The notes: generated from the sequence alone by a model not told the origin. Shown: positions 21,610 to 34,403, counted from the first letter of the stretch. The stretch is DNA of 64,000 nt from Hygrocybe punicea (GCA_963556145.1 OY744469.1:5676767-5740766), one strand, 5' to 3'. Numbers and translations: made by a program.

Positions 21610-23659
21610 TAGTGTTGCCACAGCTAAGGCTAGTGGTCAGCTAGTAGCCATTAGCCTAGCTGAATTTAGCTTAGCTGGACCCCAGCTAAGCTGCAGTTAA
21701 TTACAGTACATTATCAGTTGTATTTTAGGTAGTATACAATTTATTTATCTAATGTTTTGTAGTTAAAATGTATGAATATGAAGGTTCTCGTGCATGTGAC
21801 ATGTGTGACATACAGTCTCACATCCTCAAACCAATGTCAATGATGCTCACAATAGCTCATTGCGAGCTTGAAGATGACGATGATGATGGAAAATGGCTGG
21901 GAGGGTGGTGTGCCCACCTACCGGCCCAGGTACATGCCCATATTCTCTTCACATCGCGTCTACTAACTCCAAGTTTGCTATCCCATCACCCATCCATCCC
22001 ATAACCTCGCAAACACAGGCAGATGCACCAACTGGCGCATAGATGCATTTGCGAGGTATCTAGCATGGAAACAGGTGACGAAGCCCCAGTGACAACAATG
22101 GGAATGCAGGTGTAGCCTGTGTTCCCATATCACCCTTGCCACTGGCCCTTCACACCTCGCGAACGAGCACTGACACGTTGTAGAGACTCAACGTTCCCCT
22201 GAGTCCGTATCGCCGATGTGACCAACGTGACCTGATGTATGCCACCTTTGTCCCAGCCGCTTTTGGACCAAATCCGGCAGCCTCACAAGCCCTGGAGTTC
22301 CAATTCTAGAAGATGGATCTCATCGGACTCGATTCCCGACTTTGGACTTGCTTTATATATGCATCCCCTCGTCCTTTTGGAGATACGTATGAGATTTTAG
22401 ATCTTTTTCTTGGACATTCATTTTCCCCTCCATTATCCTGTCACTGTTGCATCACAACTCCCCTCTTCTCATCCCCATTCCAACCTTTCTTTGTAGTTTA
22501 CCATCGGCTGAAATAGATATGTCTGAAAGTAGATTACTCACTCATGTACTATAAAAACGGTCTCCGATGACTGTACAAAAAAAGAGATACCATTAGTCCC
22601 CGTTTCCTCATAGTCAGAGTCATCTTTTAATCACTTCAAATGCTCATCCTCGTAGACCCTTAGCTTTTCGTAGTTGACCTCGTTGTCTTTATCATTATTC
22701 CTTTATTCATTCATCGTTTCCGACCCGACCCGACCTGACCCGACCCGCCGTACCCGACATTGTTGGCATCATCGGGTTCTTCGTTATTTATCCATTTTCA
22801 CTCCATTCATCACCGGGTTTGATATTATTTGTCCAGTTTTACACAGTGGCTTATATTTTTACTTCCATTTCCACTTTTTACTACTATTCCTGACACTGAC
22901 TTATCCACCGTCACTTCTACACTGACACCCCTTGGTTAGGATCACCTATATTGTTCCGAAGCCACCCTGAACCTGCATCTACAATGTCAACTGGTATCCA
23001 GCACCAATGACGACAATGGGAATGTGGGTGTAGCCTGCGTTCCCATCTCCTCCTCACCACTGGCCCTTCACTTCATGAACAAGCACTGATGCATCAACTG
23101 ACACGTAGTGCTCATTCGGCACCAATGACTCAGATGATGATGGGAATGTGGGCTACACCCATGTTCCCATTTCCTCCTCGCAACCCACCCCCCATCTCAA
23201 CCTCATGAAAACAGACAGACTGCATCAATTGACATGCGTATGTTGTTCACGATGTAGAGACATATATATCTCTGGGTACGTATTCACTCATTTCACCATA
23301 TTCCCTATTTGTTCTATCATTTGTATGTAGTGGCTGTTGTAAATAGTTACAAATAAGAAGAGTTTTGGGTTTTCACCCCAATGACAACGGACTCGCAAAA
23401 CACGAATCCACACCTACCCAGGCCGCATTCACTACAACAAGGTATTTAGACAACAGGTGTGGGTATGTATAGCTGTGGCTTCATCAGCTCAGCTGCAGCT
23501 CAGCCGCAGCTAAGCCACCATGTCGACTATAGTCGACTGTAGTTGGTTATAGTTGGCTATGTCCGGCTACTGGCTTCGACTAGAAAAAAAAACCCATTAG
23601 CTTAGCTGTAGCCGCAGCTAACCTTAGCTGGCTTGCGTAGCCTAGCTGCGGCAACACTA
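21610..23659 (+). mobile_element. hAT-like element, GCTAGC/AGCTAAGCT family, 2050 bp
   Basis: TAGTGTTGCCACAGCTAAGG...CTAGCTGCGGCAACACTA with a perfect TSD TCCACAAT (21602-21609, 23660-23667). The subterminal words are AGCTAAGC, GCTAGTAGCC and TAGTCGACTA, not GGTTCG. It carries a GGGTGGTGTGCCCACC block (about 21903), CCTCGCAAA/TTTGCGAGG motifs (22004-22057; further ones at 22154 and 23200-23256) and a solo LTR (22179-22983) that splits one of those motifs. It interrupts the Ulp1 gene. Confidence 0.92.
22179..22983 (+). repeat. Solo LTR, TGTAGAGACTC family, 805 bp
   Basis: TGTAGAGACTCAACGTTCCC...CCTGCATCTACA, flanked by ACGT (22175-22178) and ATGT (22984-22987), a 4-bp TSD with one CpG-to-TpG change. 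A TATATATGCATCCCC block lies at about 22355. Confidence 0.82.
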
Positions 23660-24695
23660 TCCACAATGTTGAGGGATTGCAGATTGGACAGTGGAATGTC
23701 CCAGCCAAGGGTTTTAAATAAGTTGATGGCATTTTGGACAACACCAGCCATCAGATGGATGGAATCTTGATGGGTGAGCAACCACTTTTGCACCTTGACT
23801 TTTTGCAGTGACTGTGTGGCCCATTCAGAGCCAGTACTGCAGGATCCAGAATGGTAAACAAAGCTCATTGTTGGTAGGATTGACAACCGAGCATTTGCCA
23901 TCAAACCAGGCTTGGCCAAAGGACACGAGCATGCTTTGCATGTGAGCGAGTGGGGGCAAGTGAAGTGCCAAAATATTGTCAATAAAAAGGATGGGAAGGT
24001 CAAAGGAGAATTCAGTAGCTAATGGTGTCATAATGGAGAGAGGTGGAAGTGTCATAAACGAGATAAGATGGGCAATTGGCATTGAAGGCTGTGGAATGGT
24101 GGCAGCATGTTCAGCAGGAATCTTCTTCAGAAACTGTCGCTCGAGAGAGATTTGGGCAGGAGTGTTGGAACTGGGATAAATTTTGCCATGCAAATAGGTC
24201 CATTCTTTGAGGTCAAAATGTTGAGCCATGAGTTCCAAAGTGGATTGAAATTTTTTTACACACCTTTAAAGGGGTGGAACGTGCTGAAACTGGGTGGGAT
24301 GATTATCCAGTACAAGACCAACACCAAAGCCAGCCTCAAAAGTGACAGGGGAGGAGGAGAAATTGAAGCCAAGAAGGAGGTAAATTTGAAGCTGCGCCAC
24401 CATGTCATGAAGCAAACATAGGCCAGGTCATGTGTCATGCTCACCTCTGAAGCTCTGAAGCTAGGGTGACTTGTGGTCACACTGGGATTTCATGAAGCTC
24501 CAATCAAAACAGTACAGTATTCTACTCAAAATATCTAAACACAGCACCTGCAAACCGCAGCCGCGGCCATGGCAAATAAATGTATTGAAATACAAGCATA
24601 CACCACATCAATGCATGAGAGGTGAACTGACCAATATGGGTATGGTTGGGTCATGGGCCCCAATTTGGCAACCCATACCTGTACCCACATGTACT

Positions 24696-24830
24696 CATGG
24701 TATATAGTCAAAAGTACTACTTTACCTTTTATTTCATCAACAACTTACTGTACAATAAATTTTGTCCAAATGTAATTACAGGACCTGATAGCTTCAAAAA
24801 TAGTGCCAAGTTCACATTTCTCAATTGAAA
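24696..24830 (+). repeat. Dispersed AT-rich repeat, fragment 1
   Basis: It shares GTCCAAATGTAATTACAGGA and neighbouring words (TTTCATC, CTCAATTGA) with 48705-48920 and, inverted, with 31690-31885. It contains no gene. Probably the end of an uncharacterised transposon. Confidence 0.6.
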
Positions 24831-25058
24831 AAGCCCATCATGGTCACGGAAAACAGCTGTAACCTGACTGGCTGCTCGTCGAGAGACTCAGACAGTCACT
24901 GGTCTAGCAAAGACTGCCGCAGTGAGATACGAGACAAGCTCATTGCGGAGGCTTTGGTGAGTTGGTCGTTGCATGTTTCAGCGCAGTCTACCAATACATT
25001 ATACGCAAGAAGGGGCCGTGAATGAAGTAGAACCGATGCTACCCCGTGGAAATGTAAA

Positions 25059-26381
25059 CTACAGATGCGGGATGAAAATGGTCCAATGAACAGTTTTGAA
25101 TGCTTCGGGAGGAAGTGAACGAAGTGTCATAAAAGCCTGTACTAGCAACACAAGCCGAGCAACAATGTACAGCAGCAACGTCGGGCTGTATGTGATGTTT
25201 CCTATACTTTTGAGTATCTTGTTCGGAATGTTGACGAGAAAGAGGCACCGGGCGAATGCTGCATAGTACAACGGTACACAGATGAGGGCGATGGAAGAGG
25301 AACGCCAAAGCCATTGCTCCATCGATGTCGGAAACGAAAATGGCCAGGCAATGCAATGCATCCCTCCAAAAAGCATCGCCATCATCAATGCACCAAAAGC
25401 GGCACGGTCCCGTTGGTCAGGTTCCAAATCCCCTGCATAAAATGTTGGAACTCCCTTTTCTCCTGTCAGGTCAACTGTATCGTCTTGGTCTCCAAACATT
25501 ACATTCACTGTCCATTCTACCCATTCGAGCATGCTTTTCCCGCTCTCTCTCGGAATATTCTGCACGTTGGCGATCGGTTTTTTGAGCAAAACTCGAAATG
25601 GTCGGTGCACGTTGAGCGGCTTGTCCCACCAGAAAATGTACGTCACGAAGTTGAGTGTCGCAAATGCGACCGTCACGAGCTCGAGCTCCGTCACGGGTAG
25701 TTGCTCGATCGCACGAGCAATGCACTGCGTAACAAACCAACCTGTTTGCAGAATGACCAAGGATTTCGACAGCACATCTCCTTTGCTTCGATCCCTAATT
25801 TCTCTCTCACTGATGTCAGGAAAGTCGATATAGTGATCATGAACAAGATCGTTGATCATCTTAGCTGTGAGGGGGAAGTATGGTTCGTCGCCATAAAACA
25901 GCATGAACCCTCCCATACCAGCGAAAAATCCGTGGGTCTGTGTCCATCCGCGGTCTGGGGTATAAAAAAATGAGGAAAACACCCTGGAAATTGGCTGCAA
26001 AGACTAACACCTTTTAGAACCTTGGCTAGGTTGAGAGCGGCGAAATGCTGTCGGATGGCCCACACAATGATGAATTCTGGCGCAACCAATGCGAGCGCTA
26101 CAATTTTCAAACGACGGAAAGAAGAGGTAACCCAGCTATCGTCCACACTTGGAATATTCGGATGAATTGAGACCCAGGTGCATGCAAAGATAGTTGCAAG
26201 GCAGCTCCAGATGATGTGCCAGACTGTTCGACAATAATGTAGGTCAATGCAATGTTGCAACGTTTCATTGCTGGATGGGATGGGAAGTCCCTGGACGGAA
26301 CTGGGTCTGGCAAAAAAATACTGAAAGATAAGGAGGGTCAACATCGTCACCGAAGCCTACTCACCTCGCAGAAGTGCCCAT
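25059..26381 (-). CDS. Multi-pass membrane protein of unknown function
   Basis: A likely intact minus-strand gene. Exon 1 is tiny (ATG at 26381, MGTSA). Exon 2 encodes SSNETLQHCIDLHYCRTVWH, then IWSCLATIFACTWVSIHPN and a hydrophobic run. An intron at about 26008-25955 (GTGTTAGT...CCCCAG) joins to RGWTQTHGFFAGMGGFMLF. The main exon follows with ISEREIRDRSKGDVLSKSL, LQTGWFVTQCIARAIEQLP, VAFATLNFVTYIFWWDKPL and three to four further membrane segments to PHL-stop at 25059-25061. This series (CRTxW...ATIFACTWVS, THGFF, RSKGDxLSK, WFVxQCIAR) belongs to a large unnamed basidiomycete family. Predicted in an endomembrane or the plasma membrane; function unknown. Confidence 0.85.
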
Positions 26382-27470
26382 TAAAGCTGTAACACACCGA
26401 TACGATTACACAGCTTTGGTAATATGGTATTCCGAGTGGCTCTTCAGTTCCTTTCTCTTAAAGTAGAGTATTTGACACACAACAGAAGCGCGCGCAGACG
26501 GATAACGGCCGTCCGAGTAACCATAATAACCATATGGACTGCTGTACGATGAATGGTGGGCTTTGAAATGCGGACATCTGGAAGACTATCAGTGACACTA
26601 GCACTGGCACAAGGCTGAAGCCGCCTGGCCACAGTACCAGAACGTCGAGATCTGCCTGATGTACAGATGTCCTTGGATTCTTTCACTTCCGTCCCTTCCG
26701 AATAGATCAAAATCTGGACTGTTTTAGGTAAAAAGGCCAGCGTAAGGTCCAGGAGCTACTCAGGGGAGGGCCGAACCTCAGCGGTGTCGAGTTGGTCTTT
26801 GTTCTCCCTTCCCATGGCGTCGCCTTCCGTCCTGGCAGTAGATAAGTAGTGGGCAGAAAATGATTATTACCATCATCGAGGAAGACCGCGAACACCAGAG
26901 GGCTACTAAGCACCCAATACACCACCCAGCCAGTTTCTGCCTGCTCTAGTGTTGTTGGCAGAGTGGTGCGGTGGCAAAACTCTTACAGTATTCCGAAGTA
27001 TTCGGTCTTGCAGAAAGTTCCGTCTGAGCCGCGGCGGCCCGAGTCCAGACGGGTGCAACGACTCAAGAAAAGAGTTACAGATGGTGGAAGCACGGTGTGT
27101 GGATGTTCTGCTAGTTCTGCTGGCTGAGCTAGTAATATATCGTAACTGTATAAATGTATTTTTCACTGTACTTCTGGCATCAGTAAATTTACTTCTCCCC
27201 TCTCGCACCCTCGGAAATTCGGCTTGGCAGGAGCCTGGGTGTTAGCTGGCTTTTGGTTAGGTTATAACTCTTGCTTTGAGATTATGGTTAGTAAGGGTTA
27301 ACTTGGTTAGAATTATCCCGCAACTTAGTCAGTAAAAAAGTCGTGAGGACTTAGAAAAATTCTGTACCGCTCACGTGACTTCGTTTGGAGGGCCGTTTGT
27401 CGGGCTCATCGTCCTCGCTGTCGCTGTTGTCCCGGGCGAGGACCGGGGTCGGGGTTGCTGTCCAGTAGCT
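26382..27470. other. Intergenic region between divergently transcribed host genes
   Basis: About 1.1 kb separates the membrane-protein gene (leftward) from the OPT gene (rightward), so both promoters should lie here. Short ORFs in several frames show no family motifs. No TATA box can be assigned safely. Confidence 0.5.
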
Positions 27471-27500
27471 TTGGCGATGTTGGCAATCTCAATCTCACAG

Positions 27501-30500
27501 TTGTCGGGACCACCAAATGTGATTTCGACGATCAGCCCCGGTATTCACCGAATCACCCTCCATCATCACCCGTCCCGGAGTTTCCGAACGAAATTCACGG
27601 TTCTTACGGGATCTGCTATATTGTGGTCCTCCGAGTTCATTTAGCGAAGCCACGCTACAGTCTTATGTATTCTCAATCTGGCACTCGTCGCGTTCTCGTC
27701 AAATCCTAGAACCTACGAGAACTCATACTTGACTTTAGGCTGTGAAAAGGGCTGCCGTCGGGCCTGCGCGATGCGCAAATTCCAATCATACTGTGATCTT
27801 AGCGGTGGGCATGTACCGTTATAAGAGATGTAACCACAAGGGGCAGTGGACCCGTAATGTCCGGCACATATTCTTTTAGCATTGGGAGCGTCTTGCGTTC
27901 GTGTCATCAATTTTTTTTGTGTCCCTATTGACCAATTTGTTGTGTTAGAGGTGGAGCCCGAGGTCCTCCCTGTTGCGGAATTTGATGATCCCAACAACGA
28001 CGAAGGCACGACGATTCGCGATGCCCTTGGTAGCTTATATCTTGAACAGACATAGTTGTTGTCTAATATTGTTGGGCTTTCACAGAGGATGAATCCCCTT
28101 ATCCCGGAGTTCGTTCAGCTGTCGCAAACGCAGATGACCCTGATATCCCCGTGTCCACGCTGCGTGCTTGGGTCCTCGGTACGATAAGCCATATTTTTTC
28201 CCCAAATGATATTTAAAACGATATCTAAGGCTTGATTTATACTATTATCGTTTCTGTATGCTCCTCCCATCAGTTGATGTCACTTGTTTCTCACACTGTT
28301 ACGTGTAGGGTCTGAACCAGTTCGTCCACTTTCACAGGATAGCAATTTTTATCCCTGGTGGAGTAAGTAACCAATCACTGAACTTTACCACAACTAATAT
28401 GTCGTCTCATGCTTGCATTTCAGCTCATTGCCCAACTTCTCTTGTTTCCTGTTGGTAGAGCATGGGCACGAGTGGTACCCAACATCAAGGTCCTCGGCGT
28501 TCCTCTTAATCCTGCACCATTTAGCATCAAGGAACATGTTCTTATCGCCATCATGGCCAGGGCCAACGATGGCCCCACCTACGGTATAGGTATATTCTTG
28601 CTTGCTACTCACTTCAGGTGTGCTGGCTAACACGTAGACAGATATCTTCGCCGTGCAAACGGTGTACTACAATCAAAACTACAACTTTGGCTGTCAGTTC
28701 CAGATCCGTTCTACACGTACATTATTTGAGCTAAGGTATTGAAGCTTTCCAGATCAATGGATGATAGTCATGTCCACGCAACTCATTGGGTTCTCAATCG
28801 GTGGTATCACACGACGGCTTCTTGTCCAACCACCTTCCATGAGTGAGTTTCAATAGATACTGACATTCTTTATTCTACAATTGTGAAAATCAAGTTTGGC
28901 CTGGGATTCTCCCGTACTGTGCTGTCTTCAATGCACTTCATTCGCAGCAGTATGTTGGCATTGGTGAACGAAGAGGCATCAGCCGCAAACGCTTCTTCTA
29001 CTATACATTAGTAGCCTCCGCTTTTTGGTGTAAGTCTTCTTCATCTAAGCACCACAGTGTTGATAATTTTATCAGATTTCTTTCCCGGATACCTTTTCCA
29101 AGCTCTCAGCTACTTCTCCTGGGTCTGCTGGATTGCTCCTGACAATGTTGTATGTTGAACATTTTTGGAGTCCGAAACTATAGCTAAGGCTTCATTGTGA
29201 ACCTCCAGCCTATCAACCAAATGTTTGGGTGAGTATCATGCCAACAATTTTTGTTGTATGCAACCAACTGATTGTTGTATTCCAGTTACCAATCTGGGTT
29301 GGTTAGTCCAATTTTTATTGGGCCACAGAATGTTACAATTTACTCACTACTGTCTGTCAGGGCATGAGGTACACTGGGCACATTGATGAAGCCATAGCAA
29401 TACTGACCCTTTTACATGTGCAAGTTTGATTACCTTTGATTGGGTGCAGATTACATCTTCCATGGGAAGCCCCCTTGTTACCCCGTGGTGGGCCAGTGCA
29501 AACAGTGCTGCAGGATTTGTTTTCTTCTTTTGTAAGTGAACCTATATAGCCTTTATTGTCTATTATATTCATATTGCTCACAGGGTTTCTTACACCCCTA
29601 CTCTATGTGTGTGAATGATTTAATATAATGATCTGGTCATTCACTTTCACTTCCAGTACACCAACACGTGGAGTGCCAAGTACCTACCGTGTGTTGCTAT
29701 TTGACCTTTGCTGACTTGGTTGATGATAAATTGAGGCTAGGATTTTTTCTCATACATACTATGACAATACTGGCTCTAGTTACAATTTCAGCAAGATCTT
29801 GAACCCAGATATGACTTTTAATGGTACAGCATATAAGTCTTATAGCCCTATCTTTTTGTCGTATGTCTTCCTATCATGCTCCTGGATGTCTTCTGAAATT
29901 GATGCCAAACAGGACAACATTTGCCATTGCCCATGGTCTTTCATTGGCTTCTCTTACAGCAACATTTATGCATGGCTTCCTCTACTTCCGCAAACAAATC
30001 TGGGTGCAGTCCCGCTGTACCATGGCAGAACAGCCTGATATCCATGCTCGCTTGATGGCAAGGTATCCCCAAGTCCCTGAGTGGTGGTACATGATTATTT
30101 TTGGTGAGTTCTCAATGCAATTCTGGGCACATTACTTTACCAAGTGGTGTTTGTTTATTAATAGTGTCCATGTTTATCTTGGGTGTGGTTTCTATTGAGG
30201 TTTGGCACACCCAGCTTCCAGTCTGGGGCTTTGTGCTAGCTCTTCTTGTTGGTATGATAAATATTGCTGTTTGAGGCTATTTCTCATGAAAACAGCTTTT
30301 GTCAACACTATTCCCATTGGAATGATTCAGGCAATTAGCAACCACCAAGTTGTCCTTAAGTCAGTATATCCTCCTCATGCTTGTAGATGCTGATCTTGTT
30401 ACTAGTGTCATCACAGAGTTGATTATTGGTTTTGTGCTTCCAGGACATCCTATTGCAATGATGATGTTCAAGACTTGGGGACATGTCACCATGATTCAAG

Positions 30501-31451
30501 CTTTGAACTTCACCTCCAACTTCAAACTTGGTCATTATATGAAGATTCCCCCCTGTGCCATGTTCTGGTCTCAGCTGGTTGCCACTGTTCTTGCTGGCAC
30601 AGTCCAACTTGCTGTAAAGGCATGGATGTTCTCCAACATCCCTGATATCTGTAGCAGCCACCAGAAGGATGGCTTCACCTGTGATGTAACACAAATTTTT
30701 GGAAATGCATCTGTTGTCTGGGGTGTCATTGGGCCTGGTCTCATATTCTCAAAAGGTCAGATGTACTACTGTGAGTATTCACTTCCCAGAGAGACATGCT
30801 CATCTGACCTCACCTGGCCCCCAGCACTCACTTTCTTCTTCTTTATTGGTTTCCTTGCTCCCCTCCTTGTGTACATTCTGTCTCTGAAGTGGTCCAATAG
30901 GTGGCTTAGGTACATTAAGTAAGTAATAATTCCAGAGTCTTATGATATGTCACAGTTTACAAACATTCTTAGTTTCCCAGTTTTCTTTGGCATTTTTACC
31001 TTGAACGATCTGGAAAGCTCCATCAATTACATTCCCTGTGCAATTCTGGGATTCATCTTCCAGATTGTTATCTGCAAGCATCATCTCTCATGGTGGACCA
31101 AGTACAACTGTGTGCCAAACTACTTGTGGATACTGTTTGATTGGCATTTGACTGACAATTTGAATAGATATTCTGTCTGCTGGTTTGGACCTTGGTGTGG
31201 CCCTGGCTTCTCTGTTGATATTCTTCATGTTCGTCAGACCATTTAACCTTATTTTCTGACATTTGACTTACTGGGTGGGTTCCCTGCCGCTTATGGTTTC
31301 CAGACTGCAATACCCAAATGGTGGTAGGATTGGTGCAAATAACATTCAAACATGGTGGGGTAATACTGTCTTCAACACTGCTGCAATGGGAAGGCCTTTG
31401 CATTATATTGGTGAGAACCAGACTTTTGGGTATGTTACTCCAATGCCCTAG
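27501..31451 (+). CDS. OPT-family oligopeptide transporter, many introns
   Basis: A proton-coupled plasma-membrane importer of small peptides (OPT superfamily). Exons show ESPYPGVRSAVANADDPDIP, VSTLRAWVLG, FPVGRAWARVVPNIKVLGVP, NPAPFSIKEHVLI, the NPG/QPDIHARLM region, PEWWYMIIFG, TIPIGMIQAISNHQV, VITELIIGFVLPGHP, MMMFKTWGHVTM, FKLGHYMKIPP, VWGVIGP and a terminal GANNIQTWWGNTVFNTA. I placed introns at 30252-30295, 30360-30405, 30771-30824, 30919-30972, 31109-31167 and 31229-31303; splicing them restores family sequence without a break, so the gene looks intact. The stop TAG is at 31449-31451. The N-terminus is unresolved: a plausible exon reads DDQPRYSPNHPPSSPVPEFP at about 27520-27590 but its ATG was not identified. 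Confidence 0.9.
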
Positions 31452-31689
31452 TGTGTTTCCATGACTCAAGTTTTGACTGTCCTCTGACCAGTCCATTGTC
31501 ATGGTAGTTGAGATGATTGTGGAAGTTTTGTCCTATGAATAAAAGACCTTGCATTGTAATGTCACCCAGCTGACAAGCCATTGCTGTGTGAGATTTCTTG
31601 GTGCACATTACAAAACCACTTTTCTCATGGATCTGTGAGCAAGCTGTTTTTTTATGGCAACACTCAAAATCACAAACTTGTTAATAAGA

Positions 31690-31885
31690 AAAATATGGAC
31701 TGAGTAGAACTTTGAGTGCTGTGTTTTGTATCTCAAGAAATATTGCATGGTTATAGAGGGAAATTTATACTATTTCTTAAGGGCTATCTACTTTTGCAAT
31801 TACATTTGAACAATATTTAGTGTATGGTGAGCTGTGGATGAAATAAAAGGTAAACCAGTGTTTTTTGACACCCAAAATGATATTG
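31690..31885 (-). repeat. Dispersed AT-rich repeat, fragment 2 (inverted)
   Basis: Its reverse complement contains ATCATTTTGGGTGTCAAAAA, CTAAATATTGTTCAAATGTA and AGTAGATAGCCCTTAAGAAA, matching 48715-48850 in the same order. It lies about 240 bp after the OPT stop codon. Confidence 0.7.
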
Positions 31886-32745
31886 TCAAATTATGGCATC
31901 ACATGAGTTGCTATACAAAGGATTGCAGGGAGAAAGTTGTTCAGTTTTTCAAGTGATAAAAGTACATATACATTTTTCTTTATTTTTGTTCTTTGAGGCA
32001 ATATTTCATCTGTGCTATGTTTGTCTGCATTATAGTGTTGCAAAGTTTGTTTCAGTCAGGTTTAGTGTTACTGCGGCTTGGCTAGCTGGTCAGCTGGCTA
32101 CACAAGCTGCAGCTACGGCTACTAGTTGGCTTAAGCCGCTAGCCATGGCTCAAGCTGACTAGCTGCAGCTCAAGCCAACTTGCTGCTGGCTAGTTTGGTG
32201 TCATCAATCACCAGGGGGACAGTTACCATGCCATCAACCTTGCAAAGGCCATGTACATGTCAATTGACGTGATGACACCATTTGTGAGGTGAATGGCTGT
32301 GTGGAAGCAAGTGGGGGGGGGAATCTGAAGCAATTTGTGGGCTGCCAGAGGTGTGTCAACCAGAGGTCCTGCATGATGCACAAGTCTTGGGCATTTCCTT
32401 GCTGGATACCTCACGAATGTCGGCTGTGTGTCAATTGGTGCTGTCCATGCATGTTCACGAGGTGTGATGGCTGGCAGCAGGGAGATGGCAGAGACTCCCT
32501 GCTCCCTGTGGTTCTTGCCCCAACTGACCTCCTCGTTGCCCTCGTTGTCACCCACAATTGGCCAGTGGGTTTATGTTGATGTGATCATGGTCATGATCTG
32601 GGTGGTTAGTGGATGTTGATGGGTTAGTGTTTTGGGTATGTACCTGGGCCATTTGGTGGGTGCACCACCCTCCCAGCCTTGCTCTCCATCATCATCATCA
32701 CTGTTGTTGGTGCTTAGTTGTGGTTGTTGCCATGTGGGTGGTGGC

Positions 32746-33874
32746 TAGTGTTGCCGTAGTTCGGTTCCGAACCTAGCCGAACCCGGTTCAAACCCCGAAC
32801 TGAACCCTAAGTTCGGTCTAAGTTCAGCCAAGTGCTGAACCGGACCGCGGGTTCAGTTCCGGGTTTCAAGGCCTGCCGGATTTCCTGAACGGCTCCAAAC
32901 CGCGTTCAAACCGTGAACGCGGATATTTTTAAGGTATTGATTTCATTTGTTTTTTGTATTTCTTTACTTACTATTTCATGTTAAACGGCATCATGTGACC
33001 GGCCGTGACCTTTCACGCAACACAGCAACATCAATGCGGGTTGAACACAACACAATTTGTGTTGTGTTCATCAAGGTATGTTTCGATTTTTTCTTAACTT
33101 TACTAATGTTATTTGCGACAGGCAACTCGACCGCGACCACATCGCGACCACACCCACCTTGGCACAAGTTGAATGCCAATGCCAACGCAATGCCAAGGGA
33201 CGCGGGACAGCAGCAACACCACCACCACCACCACCACCACCACCACCAGCAGCAGCAACGGCAACGGCAATGGCAACGGCAACCAGGCAACGACAACGGC
33301 AATGGCCAGCAGCAGCAGCAACAGCGGAAGCAGCAGCAACAGCAGAAGCAGCAGCGCCGGCAGCAACGGCAGCAGCAGCAGCGGCAACAGCAAAAGCCAT
33401 CCAACGGCAACGACAACCACGACGGCCAGCAGCAGCAGCAACAGCGGCAGCAGCAATGGCAGCAACGGCGGCAGCAGCAGCAGCAGCAACGGCCACGACA
33501 GCAGCAGCAGCAGCAGTGGCAGCAGCAATGGCGACGGCAGCAGCAGCAGCACCAGCAGCGGCAGCAACAGCAGCAGTGGCAGCAGCAGCAGCAGCAGCAG
33601 TGCCGGACAGCTCCCCTGCAGCCCAACTACCTCGCGAAGTGCAGCGCCGTATCAATTGATACGTGCCTGCCATTCACAAGGAGAACAGAGCTCATGGGGT
33701 GAGCCCACCTCGGTCCGGGGTTCAGACCGCGTCTGAACCCAGACCGAACACGGAGAGATGGTTCGATGCCGTCTGGGTTCCGGTTTGGCGCAGGGCCAAA
33801 CTGGACCCGCAGTTCGGTTCGCGGTTCCGCCAAAAAGGGTCGGAACCGGACCGAACTGAACTTCGGCAACACTA
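32746..33874 (+). mobile_element. hAT-like element, GGTTCG family, 1129 bp
   Basis: TAGTGTTGCCGTAGTTCGG...ACTTCGGCAACACTA, perfect TSD GTGGTGGC (32738-32745, 33875-33882). It matches 17238-19351 closely at both ends but lacks that copy's GGTACGGGTA section. It has CATGTGACC at about 32993, a pre-intron hairpin 33042-33070, an intron 33076-33121, a CAC then CAG payload (33215-33600) and a CCTCGCGAA motif 33629-33681. Confidence 0.93.
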
Positions 33875-34403
33875 GTGGTGGCAACATGGCAGTTGGTTGC
33901 ATGTTGTGGTGTCTTTTGCTGGTCCAATTTCAGTGGTTCTTGCGGGACATGTGAGAGATGGTGGGAGATGGGGATAGTGTTGCTGTAGTTCGGTTCCGAA
34001 CCTAGCCGAACCCGGTTCAAACCCCGAACCGAACCCGGGGTTCAGTCTAAGTTCAGCCAAATGCTGAACCGGACTGCGGGTTCGGTTCAGGGTTTCGAGG
34101 CTGGCCGGATTTCCTGAACAGCTCCAAACCGCGTCCAAACCGCGAACGCGGATATTTTTAAGGTATTTATTTCATTTGTTTTTCAGATTTCTTTACTTAC
34201 TTTTTCGCGTTAAACGATATCATGTGACCATTACAGGTTTCTTCACGCAACAACGCAAGGCCAATGAACCCGACACAATGTCGCGTTCGTGAATACAGGT
34301 AAGTCTCGTAAATACTCTTAACTTTACTAATATTATCTGCCACAGGCAACTTGACCGCGACCACATCGCGAGCACACCACCACGGCACAACATGGATCCC
34401 AAC

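Larger units (their letters stand above)
20128..24480 (-). pseudogene. Transposon-associated Ulp1 (C48) SUMO-protease-like gene
   Basis: Minus-strand exons run from about 24.45 kb down. The upstream part (about 24238-23660) reads NNELCLPFWILQYW and ends LQSLNIV at the hAT insertion. After excision of 21610-23659 the frame continues into ELLSMWMICGCVVD. The catalytic domain (about 21500-21130) shows MHWAVLF (His), SDTLEW (Asp) and LQSDSYSCAIG (Gln...Cys), the C48 cysteine-protease layout. A downstream segment (about 20698-20128) has ENIWWHAEN-like and QVIGSWIDCSS motifs. Frameshifts and stops mean it is inactive. Ulp1-like proteases are carried by several eukaryotic DNA transposons. It converges with copy A of the exonuclease gene, ending within 20 bp of it, which may mean they were one two-gene unit. 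Confidence 0.7.

Noticed and set aside
24256..24480. Separate gene upstream of the Ulp1 gene
   Set aside because: A short ORF with low-complexity Ser/Pro/Leu content and no start context; more likely part of the decayed Ulp1 gene.
27713..28009. Minus-strand 98-codon ORF overlapping the OPT 5' end
   Set aside because: It overlaps OPT exon and intron sequence on the other strand and has no family features.
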